This document shows, piece by piece, positions 1 through 7,981 of a DNA stretch of 64,000 nucleotides. A model generated the notes under the pieces. That model saw nothing but the letters and a program-made list of their open reading frames with translations. It searched no databases and had not been told where the DNA came from. Both the position numbers and the translations under genes were made by a program. The stretch comes from Chlamydiota bacterium (lineage in GTDB: Bacteria > Auribacterota > Tritonobacteria > UBA1439). How positions within the stretch are numbered: position 1 is the first letter of the stretch; every line of letters begins with the position of its first letter. Location of the stretch: NCBI GenBank assembly GCA_012729785.1, contig JAAYCL010000023.1:25684-89683 (forward strand), given 5' to 3'.

Positions 1-189
1 GCGACGCCGACGGATACACCCGAACCCACGGCAACGCCGACGGAGACGCCGGTGCCCACCGCGACACCAACGGAGACACCCGAACCCACGGCAACGCCGA
101 CGGAGACGCCTGAGCCCACGGCGACACCGACGGAGACACCCGAACCCACGGCGACACCGACGGAGACGCCCGAACCCACGGCGACACCG
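1..189 (+). repeat. 30-bp coding tandem repeat array
   Basis: About six copies of a 30-bp unit encode the decapeptide TATPTETPEP with few substitutions (a Thr-Asp and a Pro-Val variant near the left end). The array runs off the left edge. Such arrays form extended, often glycosylated linkers and can change copy number by slippage; the biological role here is inference. Confidence 0.9.
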
Positions 190-1203
190 CTTGTAGGCGA
201 TCTGTACGAGCTGCCTTTCGAGGTTGGATCGGACTTCAGCGGGGGCGGCACCACGTGCGGCTTCAACGACAACTATACACGGTACGGCGACAGCAAGATC
301 GTCGAGTCCGGTCCCGATGTCGTCTATTCGTTCACCCGCCAGTCCGCCGGGCCGATGCACATCGCCCTTACGGGTCTTGCGACGGACCTCGATCTGTTCC
401 TCTGCAACGGCCCCTCGGCGGCATACGCTGTCGCCGCCAGCGTCAATCCCGGATCGGCCGACGAATCGATCGACGTCGAGGCCGAAGCGGGGACCTACTA
501 CCTGGTGATAGACGGATACGACGGCGTTTGCGGAGGGTACCAACTGGCCATATCGAATCCCATTGTCAACGATACCTTCGAAATGCCGATGGCAATCGAG
601 CCGAATTACGGCGGCAGCGGCACCACCTGCGGCCTGAACAACGACTACGAGTCGTATCCCTGCCTCCAGAAGGTGCTCGAAACCGGGACGGACGCCGTCT
701 ACATGTTCACCACGGCCTTCGCCGGGAGGATCACGGTGAGGATCTCCAACCTCTCCGCCGACCTCGACCTGTTCCTCTTCGACGGCCCGAGCCCCGACTC
801 GTGCGTCGCGGCCGGCGCGTTCGGGGGAACACACGATGAGGAGATCGTGTACGACGGCCCGGCGGGAACCTACTACGTCGTGGTCGACGGCTTCGATGGC
901 GCGTGCGGAACCTTCGATCTCTCCGTGATCTCGACGGAATCGCCGACGCCGACACCGACCTCCATGCCGACGGTTGTGCCTCCCACCGCGACGCCGACCG
1001 CGACGCCGACCATCACCCCGGTGCCGCCCACCGCGACGCCGACGCCGACGCTGCCCAACATCGGCTATTCCCTGAAGGTCAACTTCCAGCCGGAATGGCA
1101 CCTGATTCCCGAGGGGTTCGTGGAAGACAACGGCTATACGTTCGACCTGCAGCCCGCTCCCCCTCCCTCGCTCGGCTACCTGGAGTACGGCTGGACGTAC
1201 TGA
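1..1203 (+). CDS. Secreted PT-repeat protein with two PPC-like domains (5' partial)
   Basis: The reading frame is open from the first base, so the gene begins before the window. About 400 residues are visible. The first 60 or so are a 10-residue tandem repeat (TATPTETPEP type). Two similar domains of about 115 residues follow, each with a DLDLFL strand and a TYY(L/V)V(I/V)DG(Y/F)DG strand, resembling the bacterial pre-peptidase C-terminal (PPC) fold, and each with paired cysteines that could form disulfides. A second Thr/Pro linker (about residues 315-350) leads to a short tail containing VNFQP, PEGF and YGW. I associate that tail with the start of a carbohydrate-binding-like module of environmental surface proteins, but it stops right after YGWTY. 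The protein is probably exported and cell-surface; its ligand is unknown. No catalytic domain is visible in this part. Confidence 0.8.
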   Translation, partial: ATPTDTPEPTATPTETPVPTATPTETPEPTATPTETPEPTATPTETPEPTATPTETPEPTATPLVGDLYELPFEVGSDFSGGGTTCGFNDNYTRYGDSKIVESGPDVVYSFTRQSAGPMHIALTGLATDLDLFLCNGPSAAYAVAASVNPGSADESIDVEAEAGTYYLVIDGYDGVCGGYQLAISNPIVNDTFEMPMAIEPNYGGSGTTCGLNNDYESYPCLQKVLETGTDAVYMFTTAFAGRITVRISNLSADLDLFLFDGPSPDSCVAAGAFGGTHDEEIVYDGPAGTYYVVVDGFDGACGTFDLSVISTESPTPTPTSMPTVVPPTATPTATPTITPVPPTATPTPTLPNIGYSLKVNFQPEWHLIPEGFVEDNGYTFDLQPAPPPSLGYLEYGWTY

Positions 1204-1248
1204 ACCCCGCCGGGGTGCAGCCGTCGCCCGGGCACCGCGTTCCACCGG

Positions 1249-1287
1249 CTGTCAACCCGCGGTGACACTGTTGCCTCCGGTTGACAG
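1249..1287. terminator. 9-bp inverted repeat after the PT-repeat gene
   Basis: CTGTCAACC (1249-1257) and GGTTGACAG (1279-1287) are perfect inverted arms around a 21-base loop, 45 bases after the stop codon. There is no T-run, so it could be a factor-dependent terminator or an operator. The right arm contains a perfect TTGACA hexamer. Confidence 0.35.
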
Positions 1288-1309
1288 TCCGTGCGCCCGA
1301 ATCCGTTAT
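1281..1309 (+). promoter_or_regulatory. Weak candidate promoter for comEC
   Basis: TTGACA at 1281-1286 is a perfect -35 hexamer. The best -10 at 17-base spacing (CGTTAT, 1304-1309) matches only three of six positions, so this is tentative. It lies about 115 bases before the comEC start. Confidence 0.25.
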
Positions 1310-1425
1310 GTCCCGCCCCCCCAATTCGTAACATCTTCATCCTTAGAGCGTTGCGCAACCCGGGAAGTTAAGGTCCGTGCGCACCTCGGCATGCTCCTTG
1401 CAACCATCTGGGCCGGAGAGGCGCG

Positions 1426-3864
1426 ATGCACAACCCGGCGTTTTGGCTTGCATGCGCGTTCGCGGGGGGGATCTTCGTGTGCGCCCAATTCCCGTTCCGC
1501 CCCGCGATCCCCGCCGCCGCATGCGCCTTCGCCGCAGCCGCGGCCGGTGTCCGGATCAGGAACGACAGGGCGGCGACGGCGGCGACGTTCGCCGCCGTCT
1601 TCTTCGCCGGGGTGTGCGCATACGCCCTGAAGGAACGGTGCCTGGACGCGTGCGACCTGAACGCGTTGTTGGGGGGAAGATCCGCATTCCTCTCGCTCCG
1701 CGGCACGGTGAGACGCGCGCCGGTGTGGGAAAGGAGGCCCGACGAGAGAGGGGAGGCGCACTGGAGGGGCACGGGAGAGGTGTGCGTCTCGGCCGTGGAG
1801 ACGGCGCGCGGCTGGACCGGCCTGTCGGGGATCGTGCGCGCGGCGTGGAGGTCCGGCGAGCCGATCGCGCTCGGGTGCGGCGACCGGGTGACGCTGCACG
1901 GCGTCCTGCGCCCGATCGACGGGGCCTCGAATCCCGGGCAGTTCGACGCGCGGACGTTCTGGCGAAGAAGGGGGATCGGGTATATCCTCTCCGTCTCCCC
2001 CGGCGGCACGAGGATAACGGATCGGGCCGGCCGGCGCCGGATCGCGGGGCTGCTCGACGCGCTGAGAAGAGAGCTCAGCAGGAGACTCGCCGCGGGGATG
2101 CCTCCGGGGGCCCCCGCGCGCGTCGTCCAGGCGATGCTCCTGGGCGTCAGGGAGGGGCTCGGCGACGAGATCTCCAGGCCGTTCGGACGGACCAACACGA
2201 TGCACATCCTCGCGATATCCGGCCTGCACGTCGGCTTCTTCTACCTTTCGGTGCGCGCGGCGCTGGACGTGTTGCGCGTGCCGCGGCATCTCTCGTCGGC
2301 TGTCGCGATACCGCTGATCGCGCTTTACGCGGTCGTCACGGGGGGCGCGGTCCCCGTGCTGCGCGCCTCGGTGATGTTCATCGCCCTGCTCATCGCCCCG
2401 TTTCTGCGGAGGCAGCGGGACCCGGTCAACGCCCTCGGCGTCGCGGGGATCGTCATCCTCGCCGCCAACCCGCTCCAGCTTTTCGACACCGGATTCCGGC
2501 TCTCCTTCGCCGCCGTCCTCTCCATCCTCGTCTTCTCCGGCCCCCTGGCTGCGTTCTTCCACCGCCTCTGGCCCTGTCGGCCGCTCCAGGGCCAGCTCCT
2601 GGTGAGCCGCGGGGAGCGGGTGCGATGGTGGACGGGGAGGCAGGCGATCTCGCTGCTGGCGGCGTCGCTGGCCACATGGATCGGCCTCGCCCCCCTTTTC
2701 GCGGCGTCGTTCCACATCGTGACCGCGCTCGGCCTTCTCGGCAATCTGCTCGTCATCCCCGCGGGGCTCGCGGTCGTCTGCCTGGGGTTCGCGGGGCTTC
2801 TCGCCACCTGCATCTCGACGGCGCTCGCCGGTCTCCTGCACCGGCTCGCCTGGTGCGTCGCGTGGGCGATGCTCGGCGGGGTGGACGCGATCTCGCGTCT
2901 GCCGTGGGCCTGGCGGCACGTGCGCTCGCCGGGACCGCTCCTCCTGTGCGCCTACTACGGGACGGCCGTCGCGGGCCTGCTCGTCTTGAAAGGATCCGCG
3001 CGCGGGAGGTGGAAGGCGCTCCTCCTCTCGGCGATGACGCTGTTCCCCCTCCTTCCCCCGGCGCTGGGGCGTGTCCCTCCCGAGCTCCGGATCACCTTTC
3101 TCGACGTGGGGCAGGGGGACGCGATCTGCATCGAGTTTCCGCGAGGGGAGACCCTTCTCGTGGACGCGGGACCCGGGGCGGGGGGGTCGGCGGGGAGAAG
3201 GGTCGTCGCGCCATTCCTGAAATCGCGGGGCCGGTCACGGGTCGATACGGCGCTTTTGACGCACGCCCATGACGACCATTTCGGGGGGTTCGCCGCCGTG
3301 TTCGACGAGTTTCCGACCGCACGGACGGTCGCGGGGAGGGGGACGGGCGGCCGCCCGCCGCCGCCTTTCGCGGTCGCCCCGGACGACGCGGGAGGCGAAG
3401 GGTTTTACGAGGTGAAACGCGGGGACCTCATCGCGCGCGGGGACGGAGCCTCCGTGACCGTGCTGCACCCCGGGGGCGCCCTGTGCCCGGAGACGCAGGC
3501 GGATCTGAACAACGGCTCCGTAGCGCTGATGGTGGCGTTCGGACGGACGCGCGCGCTGCTCTGCGGGGACCTGGAGCGGGAGGGGGAGGAGGAGTTGCGC
3601 CGCAGCGGCCTGTCACTGAAGGCCGACCTGCTCAAGGTCGGACACCACGGGGGCGCCTCCTCGTGCACGGAGGAGTTCCTTCGCGAGGTGGCCCCGACGT
3701 GGGCGGTCGTAAGCGCGGGAAGGCGGAACCGGTTCGGGCATCCCTCGCCGAAGACGCTGGCGCGCCTGCGGGAGGCGGGGATAATCGTCTACCGGACCGA
3801 CCTGCACGGGGCGGTGACGTTCGTCTCGGACGGGGAGCGCTGGGCGGCGGATACGTTCCGATAG
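1426..3864 (+). CDS. comEC: ComEC/Rec2 DNA-uptake channel with metallo-beta-lactamase domain
   Basis: This 812-residue polytopic membrane protein has the full ComEC architecture. The N-terminal hydrophobic segments and soluble DUF4131-like region come first. The competence core follows, with MHILAISGLHVGFFY at about residues 262-276 and several more membrane helices. A C-terminal metallo-beta-lactamase fold starts near residue 555 (LDVGQGDA) and carries the THAHDDHFGG metal site, a CGD motif and the VGHHGG motif. ComEC forms the inner-membrane channel for single-stranded DNA during transformation, and the C-terminal domain is thought to be a nuclease. The start is supported by GGAGAGG seven bases upstream. 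No other competence gene is in the window, so uptake ability is not proven. Confidence 0.95.
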   Translation: MHNPAFWLACAFAGGIFVCAQFPFRPAIPAAACAFAAAAAGVRIRNDRAATAATFAAVFFAGVCAYALKERCLDACDLNALLGGRSAFLSLRGTVRRAPVWERRPDERGEAHWRGTGEVCVSAVETARGWTGLSGIVRAAWRSGEPIALGCGDRVTLHGVLRPIDGASNPGQFDARTFWRRRGIGYILSVSPGGTRITDRAGRRRIAGLLDALRRELSRRLAAGMPPGAPARVVQAMLLGVREGLGDEISRPFGRTNTMHILAISGLHVGFFYLSVRAALDVLRVPRHLSSAVAIPLIALYAVVTGGAVPVLRASVMFIALLIAPFLRRQRDPVNALGVAGIVILAANPLQLFDTGFRLSFAAVLSILVFSGPLAAFFHRLWPCRPLQGQLLVSRGERVRWWTGRQAISLLAASLATWIGLAPLFAASFHIVTALGLLGNLLVIPAGLAVVCLGFAGLLATCISTALAGLLHRLAWCVAWAMLGGVDAISRLPWAWRHVRSPGPLLLCAYYGTAVAGLLVLKGSARGRWKALLLSAMTLFPLLPPALGRVPPELRITFLDVGQGDAICIEFPRGETLLVDAGPGAGGSAGRRVVAPFLKSRGRSRVDTALLTHAHDDHFGGFAAVFDEFPTARTVAGRGTGGRPPPPFAVAPDDAGGEGFYEVKRGDLIARGDGASVTVLHPGGALCPETQADLNNGSVALMVAFGRTRALLCGDLEREGEEELRRSGLSLKADLLKVGHHGGASSCTEEFLREVAPTWAVVSAGRRNRFGHPSPKTLARLREAGIIVYRTDLHGAVTFVSDGERWAADTFR

Positions 3865-4024
3865 AACGCCGTCGCCTCGGGGCCGCCGGCGGGAGCCGGG
3901 CGTCGATCCGCCGCTGCGGCAGGATGCCGCGAACCCGCGGCGCGGTACGCGGCGGGCGACGGCATGCGCGCGGCGTCATCTCCCCCGCGAGCGTCACGCG
4001 GGCATGCGCCGCCTGCATTCGTCG

Positions 4025-4267
4025 TTACGCCTTCTTTCCCTTGTCCAGTTTTTTCGTCCGCTCGAGGAGCTGTTTCTGGAGATCGGAGATCTCGGCGCGC
4101 GCCTCCGCTTCGGCCTGCCGGTTGATCAAAAACTCCACGTCGAGGACGTTTCCCTCCTGGAGTTCTGGGGGCAGAAACTTCACCGGCCACTCCACCGTCC
4201 CCTCGCCGCCGACCTCGAGCACCGCGAGATCCTCCTCGATCCGGTCCACGACCACGCGCACCTTCAT
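4025..4267 (-). CDS. DUF3006 family small protein
   Basis: About 80 residues, beginning MKVRVVVDRIEED and continuing LAVLEVGG, with a pattern (VDRIE, acidic AVLE strand, later EGNVLDVEF) typical of DUF3006. The C-terminal third is charged and probably helical (LQKQLLERTKKL). The start at 4267 is chosen over one eight codons upstream because GAGGAGG lies at good spacing before it. It has its own promoter on the minus strand and is convergent with comEC. DUF3006 genes often accompany ComEC-type metallo-hydrolases, which fits the location. The molecular function is unknown. Confidence 0.75.
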   Translation of the reverse strand: MKVRVVVDRIEEDLAVLEVGGEGTVEWPVKFLPPELQEGNVLDVEFLINRQAEAEARAEISDLQKQLLERTKKLDKGKKA

Positions 4268-4290
4268 ATCCCGCCTCCTCTGTTGCCGCA

Positions 4291-4319
4291 AGTATAGGAG
4301 GGAGCCGCGCGTCGCTCAA
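4291..4319 (-). promoter_or_regulatory. Sigma-70 type promoter for the DUF3006 gene
   Basis: On the minus strand, TTGAGC (4319-4314) and TATACT (4296-4291) are separated by exactly 17 bases. Transcription would start near 4284, giving a leader of about 17 bases that contains the GAGGAGG ribosome-binding site. Confidence 0.65.
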
Positions 4320-4363
4320 GCGCAAAGTGCGGCGTCCCCCTTGCGCGGAGGGCGCATTGCGTG

Positions 4364-4392
4364 TTGACATCTCCGTCTAAATGCCCTAGGAT
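4364..4392 (+). promoter_or_regulatory. Sigma-70 type promoter for the acyl-metabolism run
   Basis: TTGACA (4364-4369) and TAGGAT (4387-4392) are 17 bases apart. The predicted start near 4399 leaves a leader of about 100 bases before the first beta-ketoacyl synthase. It is the only good promoter seen before the long plus-strand run to 15858. Confidence 0.65.
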
Positions 4393-4502
4393 TTTTCATG
4401 CTGCCGGGCGCGCGTCTTTCCGTGGCCCGGCTCTCCTTTGTGCCCCGTCGGATGCCGCAGGCGCCGCCTCGCGGCCGCCCGGGGGCCGGTCGACGGAGCG
4501 CC

Positions 4503-5798
4503 ATGATCCAGGACAACCGCAGGGTGGTCATCACCGGGATAGGGGTGATAAGCCCCCTGGGCCTCAGCCGGGACGAGTTCTGGACCAACCTCACGGCGCG
4601 GAGATCCGGCGTCTCCCGCATCACCCTCTTCGACACCCGGGGGTTCCCCACCAGGATCGCCGCGGAGGTGAAAGGATTCGACCCGCAGAGGTACATCGAG
4701 AAAAAGAAATCGCTCAAGGTGATGATCCGGGACATGCAGTTCGCCGTCGCCGCCGCGCGGGAGGCCGCCTCAGACGCGGGCCTCGGCGCCTCCGCCCCCG
4801 ACCCCGAGCGCGTCGGCGTGGTCTTCGGGGCGAGCATGATCTCGACCGACCCGTGCGAGCTGGGCCCCGCCATCAAACAGTCCCTCGGGAAGGACGGCCA
4901 GTTCGACCTTGTGCGGTTCGGCGCCGAGGGGATCCAGAACCTCTTCCCCCTCTGGCTGTTGAAGCAGCTCCCCAACATGCTCGCCTCGCACGTCGCCATC
5001 ATGTACGACGCGCAGGGCCCGAGCAACACCATCACCAGCGGCTGTTCCGCGAGCGCCCACGCGATCGGCGAGGCGTTCCGCATCATCTCCCGCGGCGCCG
5101 CGGACCTCGTCATCACCGGCGGGGCCAGCTCCTGCATCACCCCGCTCAAGCTCGCGCGCTACCACCGGCTCGGCGTCCTCTCCACGCGCAACGACGAGCC
5201 CGAGAAGGCGAGCCGTCCGTTCGACGCCGCGCGGGACGGGTTCGTCATCGGGGAAGGGGCCGGGATGCTGATCCTCGAGGAGCGGGAGCGCGCGCGGGCG
5301 CGGAACGCCCGGATCTACGCCGAGATCGCCGGCTACGGGAGCGCGGTGGATATGCAGAGCGGCCCCGGCGGAACGATCGAGCCGTCCAGCAAGGCGCGCG
5401 CAATGCGGATGGCGCTCCTTGAGGCCGAAACGGAACCCGGCGGCGTCGACTACATCGGCGCCCACGGGAACTCGATCCCGTTCACCGACCGCCTCGAGAC
5501 GCTGGCGATCAAGGAGATCTGGGGGAAGCGGGCCCGCGCAACCCCGGTCAGCTCCATCAAGGGGCAGATCGGCGATCTGGGGCCCGCCTCGGGGGCGGTC
5601 GGGGTCATCGCAACCGCGTTGGCCATCGAACGCGGGATCATCCCGTGCACCCTCAACTGGGAGAACCGCGACGCGGACTGCGATCTGGACTACGTGCCGC
5701 ACCCGCGCGAGGCGGCGCTGCGCTGCGCCGTCTGCAACTCGTTCGACTTCATGGGACAGAACGTGAGCCTGGTGCTGCGAAATCCGGGGTGCGCCTAG
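4503..5798 (+). CDS. FabF-like beta-ketoacyl-ACP synthase lacking the second active-site His
   Basis: A 431-residue thiolase-fold condensing enzyme. The nucleophile Cys181 is present (SGCSAS), as is the first His (H321, in GAHGNSIPFTD in place of the usual AHGTST). In the loop that normally reads KSMTGHLLGAAG, the sequence is KGQIGDLGPASG, so the second catalytic His is Asp358. Known synthases use both histidines for decarboxylation, so activity is probably altered. The start at ATG 4503 is chosen because RRVVITGIG normally lies near the N terminus and GGAG precedes it; an upstream ATG at 4398 would add a basic, unconserved extension. The next gene begins on the base after the stop, suggesting a paired or heterodimeric unit. 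Confidence 0.88.
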   Translation: MIQDNRRVVITGIGVISPLGLSRDEFWTNLTARRSGVSRITLFDTRGFPTRIAAEVKGFDPQRYIEKKKSLKVMIRDMQFAVAAAREAASDAGLGASAPDPERVGVVFGASMISTDPCELGPAIKQSLGKDGQFDLVRFGAEGIQNLFPLWLLKQLPNMLASHVAIMYDAQGPSNTITSGCSASAHAIGEAFRIISRGAADLVITGGASSCITPLKLARYHRLGVLSTRNDEPEKASRPFDAARDGFVIGEGAGMLILEERERARARNARIYAEIAGYGSAVDMQSGPGGTIEPSSKARAMRMALLEAETEPGGVDYIGAHGNSIPFTDRLETLAIKEIWGKRARATPVSSIKGQIGDLGPASGAVGVIATALAIERGIIPCTLNWENRDADCDLDYVPHPREAALRCAVCNSFDFMGQNVSLVLRNPGCA

Positions 5799-7091
5799 AT
5801 GGACGACACACGGCGCGTGGTGATCACGGGGCTCGGACTGGTCACGCCGCTCGGCATCGGCATCGAGCGGAACTGGGACGCCCTCGTCGAGGGCCGCTCC
5901 GGCGTGGGCCGGCTCACGCACTTCAACGCATCCGGCTACGCGACGCGGATCGCGGGGCAGGTCCGGGAGTTCGACGCCAGCCGGCTCCTCGGGGACCGCG
6001 GGGACATCGACTACCTCGGCGCGCACAGCCGCTTCGCCATCGCCGCCGCGCGCCTCGCCTACGAGGACGCGGGCCTCGGCGGCTGCCCCCTCGACCCTGA
6101 GCGGGTCGGCGTCTACCTCGGCTGCGGGGAGGGGGACCCGAGCTTCCTCTGGCTCGCGCAGCGCATCGCGGAGTCGCTCGAGGAAGACGGCGAGGTCTCC
6201 ATCCGGCGCTTCCTCTGCCGCAGCGCGGAGATGCTGAATCCGCGGCGGGACATCGAGTACGAGCCGAACAAGCCGGTCTACCATATCGCGAATCTGTTCA
6301 ACGCGCGGGGGCCCAACTCCAACTGCCTCACCGCCTGCGCCGCGAGCGCCCAGGCGCTCGGCGAGGCGGCCTGCGCCATCGTGCGCGGCGACGCCGAGCT
6401 GATGTTCGCGGGGGGGGCGCACTCGATGATCCACCCGATGGGGGTCGCGGGGTTCAACCTCCTCAACGCCATCTCCACGCGCAACGACGACCCCGAGAAG
6501 GCGAGCCGCCCGTTCGACCGGGAGCGCGACGGCTTCGTGATCGCCGAGGGGTCGGGGGTGCTCATCCTCGAGGAGGCCGGCCACGCCGCGCGGCGCGGGG
6601 CGCGGATCTACGGGGAGCTCCTCGGCTACGGCTGCTCCTCGGACGCCTACCGGATCACCGACATCCACCCGGACGGCCGCGGCGCCGCCCAGGCGATGCG
6701 GAACGCCCTGAACGACGCGCGGATCGCCCCGGACGAGGTGGGGTACATCAACGCGCACGGGACCTCCACGCAGATCAACGACCGCGTGGAGACCCTCGCG
6801 ATCAAGAAGGTCTTCGGGGAGCGCAGCCGCGCCGTGCCGGTCAGCTCGACCAAATCGATGATGGGGCACCTGATCGCCGCGGCGGGGGCGGTGGAGGCGG
6901 CCGTCTGCCTGCTCGCGATCGGGCGGGGGATCGTCCCCCCCACCATCAACCAGGAGTTCCCGGACCCGGAGTGCGATCTCGACTATGTCCCCAACAGGGC
7001 CCGCGAGGCGCGGGTGGAGATCGCCCTCTCGAACTCGTTCGGTTTCGGGGGGCAGAACATCTGCCTCGTCCTCTCGCGCTACAGGGGGTGA
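5799..7091 (+). CDS. fabF: Beta-ketoacyl-ACP synthase II (FabF/KAS II type)
   Basis: This 430-residue condensing enzyme keeps all catalytic elements: Cys in TACAASAQALGEA, His in NAHGTSTQIND, and Lys and His in KSMMGHLIAAAG. It would elongate acyl chains by condensing malonyl-ACP with an acyl-thioester. The ATG directly follows the stop of the upstream degenerate synthase, so translation is probably coupled and the two may form a heterodimer like KS and chain-length-factor pairs. No acyl carrier protein, malonyltransferase, ketoreductase or dehydratase lies beside it, as would be expected in a stand-alone fatty-acid operon, which argues for a specialised pathway. The fabF symbol reflects family, not proven role. 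Confidence 0.9.
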   Translation: MDDTRRVVITGLGLVTPLGIGIERNWDALVEGRSGVGRLTHFNASGYATRIAGQVREFDASRLLGDRGDIDYLGAHSRFAIAAARLAYEDAGLGGCPLDPERVGVYLGCGEGDPSFLWLAQRIAESLEEDGEVSIRRFLCRSAEMLNPRRDIEYEPNKPVYHIANLFNARGPNSNCLTACAASAQALGEAACAIVRGDAELMFAGGAHSMIHPMGVAGFNLLNAISTRNDDPEKASRPFDRERDGFVIAEGSGVLILEEAGHAARRGARIYGELLGYGCSSDAYRITDIHPDGRGAAQAMRNALNDARIAPDEVGYINAHGTSTQINDRVETLAIKKVFGERSRAVPVSSTKSMMGHLIAAAGAVEAAVCLLAIGRGIVPPTINQEFPDPECDLDYVPNRAREARVEIALSNSFGFGGQNICLVLSRYRG

Positions 7092-7097
7092 ACCGCG

Positions 7098-7943
7098 ATG
7101 CGATGGCTTGAGATCGACGGCGTCAGGTACGAGACCCTGCCGCTCTTCCAGCGGGCGTTCAACCGGGCGTTGCTGAACCCGCTCATCAACTACCTCATCC
7201 CGGCGCGGCTCCTCTCGGATTTCCTCAAGAAGAGCAAGAGCCCGCTCCTGCACGAGTCGATGCTGCGCCCGGGCGGCTGGCGGGCGATGAAGATCACCTA
7301 CGATGACGGGGTGCCGGTGGACTTCGTCGACAAGCGGATGCTGAAGGACGCCGTGCTCACCCTCAGCGCCAGGAACCGGCGGCGGATGGCGGCGCGCTCG
7401 ATCAGCGACCTGATCAAGAAATACCGCGTGAAGGGGGACGTCCACATCGTCGGCATCGGGACCGGCCCGGGGTTCAACGTCCTCGAGGCGATGGTGGACG
7501 CCAACACCGACAGGGTCTTCGCCTATTGCATCGACGAGGACGCGGAGGCGTTCGACTTCGGCCGCGCCCTGGCGTCCCGGATGGGGCTCGGGGAGCGGAT
7601 CCGCTACATCGCCGGCAACGCGATCAACCTGGAGCGTCTCCTCGACGTGGTGCCGCACATCGTCAAGATGGTGGGGATCCTCGAATATCTGAACGACGCC
7701 CAGGTGCGCGACCTCCTCCGGGTCAGTTACCGGAAGCTCTCGCCGGGGGGCGCCGTGCTCGCCAACAGCATGGTCTCGAGCCACGGCGTGGACCGCTATA
7801 TGCGCAGGATCTTCAACTGGCACCTGAACTACCGTTCCCCGGAAAGGATCGTGCGCCTCTTCGAGGAGTGCGGCTTCGGGGATTTCAGCCTCCGGTCGGA
7901 CCCCCTGGGGGTCTACTCGATCATCGCCGGTTCGAAGCGCTGA
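7098..7943 (+). CDS. Class I SAM-dependent methyltransferase
   Basis: 281 residues. A Rossmann SAM-binding motif (VGIGTGPGFNVLEA) is near residue 118, followed by an acidic loop (YCIDEDAEAFD) and a post-motif region with ILEYLNDAQVRDLLR, then LSPGGAVLANS, typical of class I methyltransferases. The N-terminal 100 residues are unusual and hydrophobic in part (LNPLINYLIPARLLSDF), which could hold a lipid substrate or contact the membrane. It lies six bases after fabF, so its substrate is probably a product of the two synthases; this is inferred from position. The exact methylated group cannot be told. Confidence 0.82.
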   Translation: MRWLEIDGVRYETLPLFQRAFNRALLNPLINYLIPARLLSDFLKKSKSPLLHESMLRPGGWRAMKITYDDGVPVDFVDKRMLKDAVLTLSARNRRRMAARSISDLIKKYRVKGDVHIVGIGTGPGFNVLEAMVDANTDRVFAYCIDEDAEAFDFGRALASRMGLGERIRYIAGNAINLERLLDVVPHIVKMVGILEYLNDAQVRDLLRVSYRKLSPGGAVLANSMVSSHGVDRYMRRIFNWHLNYRSPERIVRLFEECGFGDFSLRSDPLGVYSIIAGSKR

Positions 7944-7981
7944 GGCGCTCCCGGCCGTCTCCCGAAGGGACCTCTGCGGCA

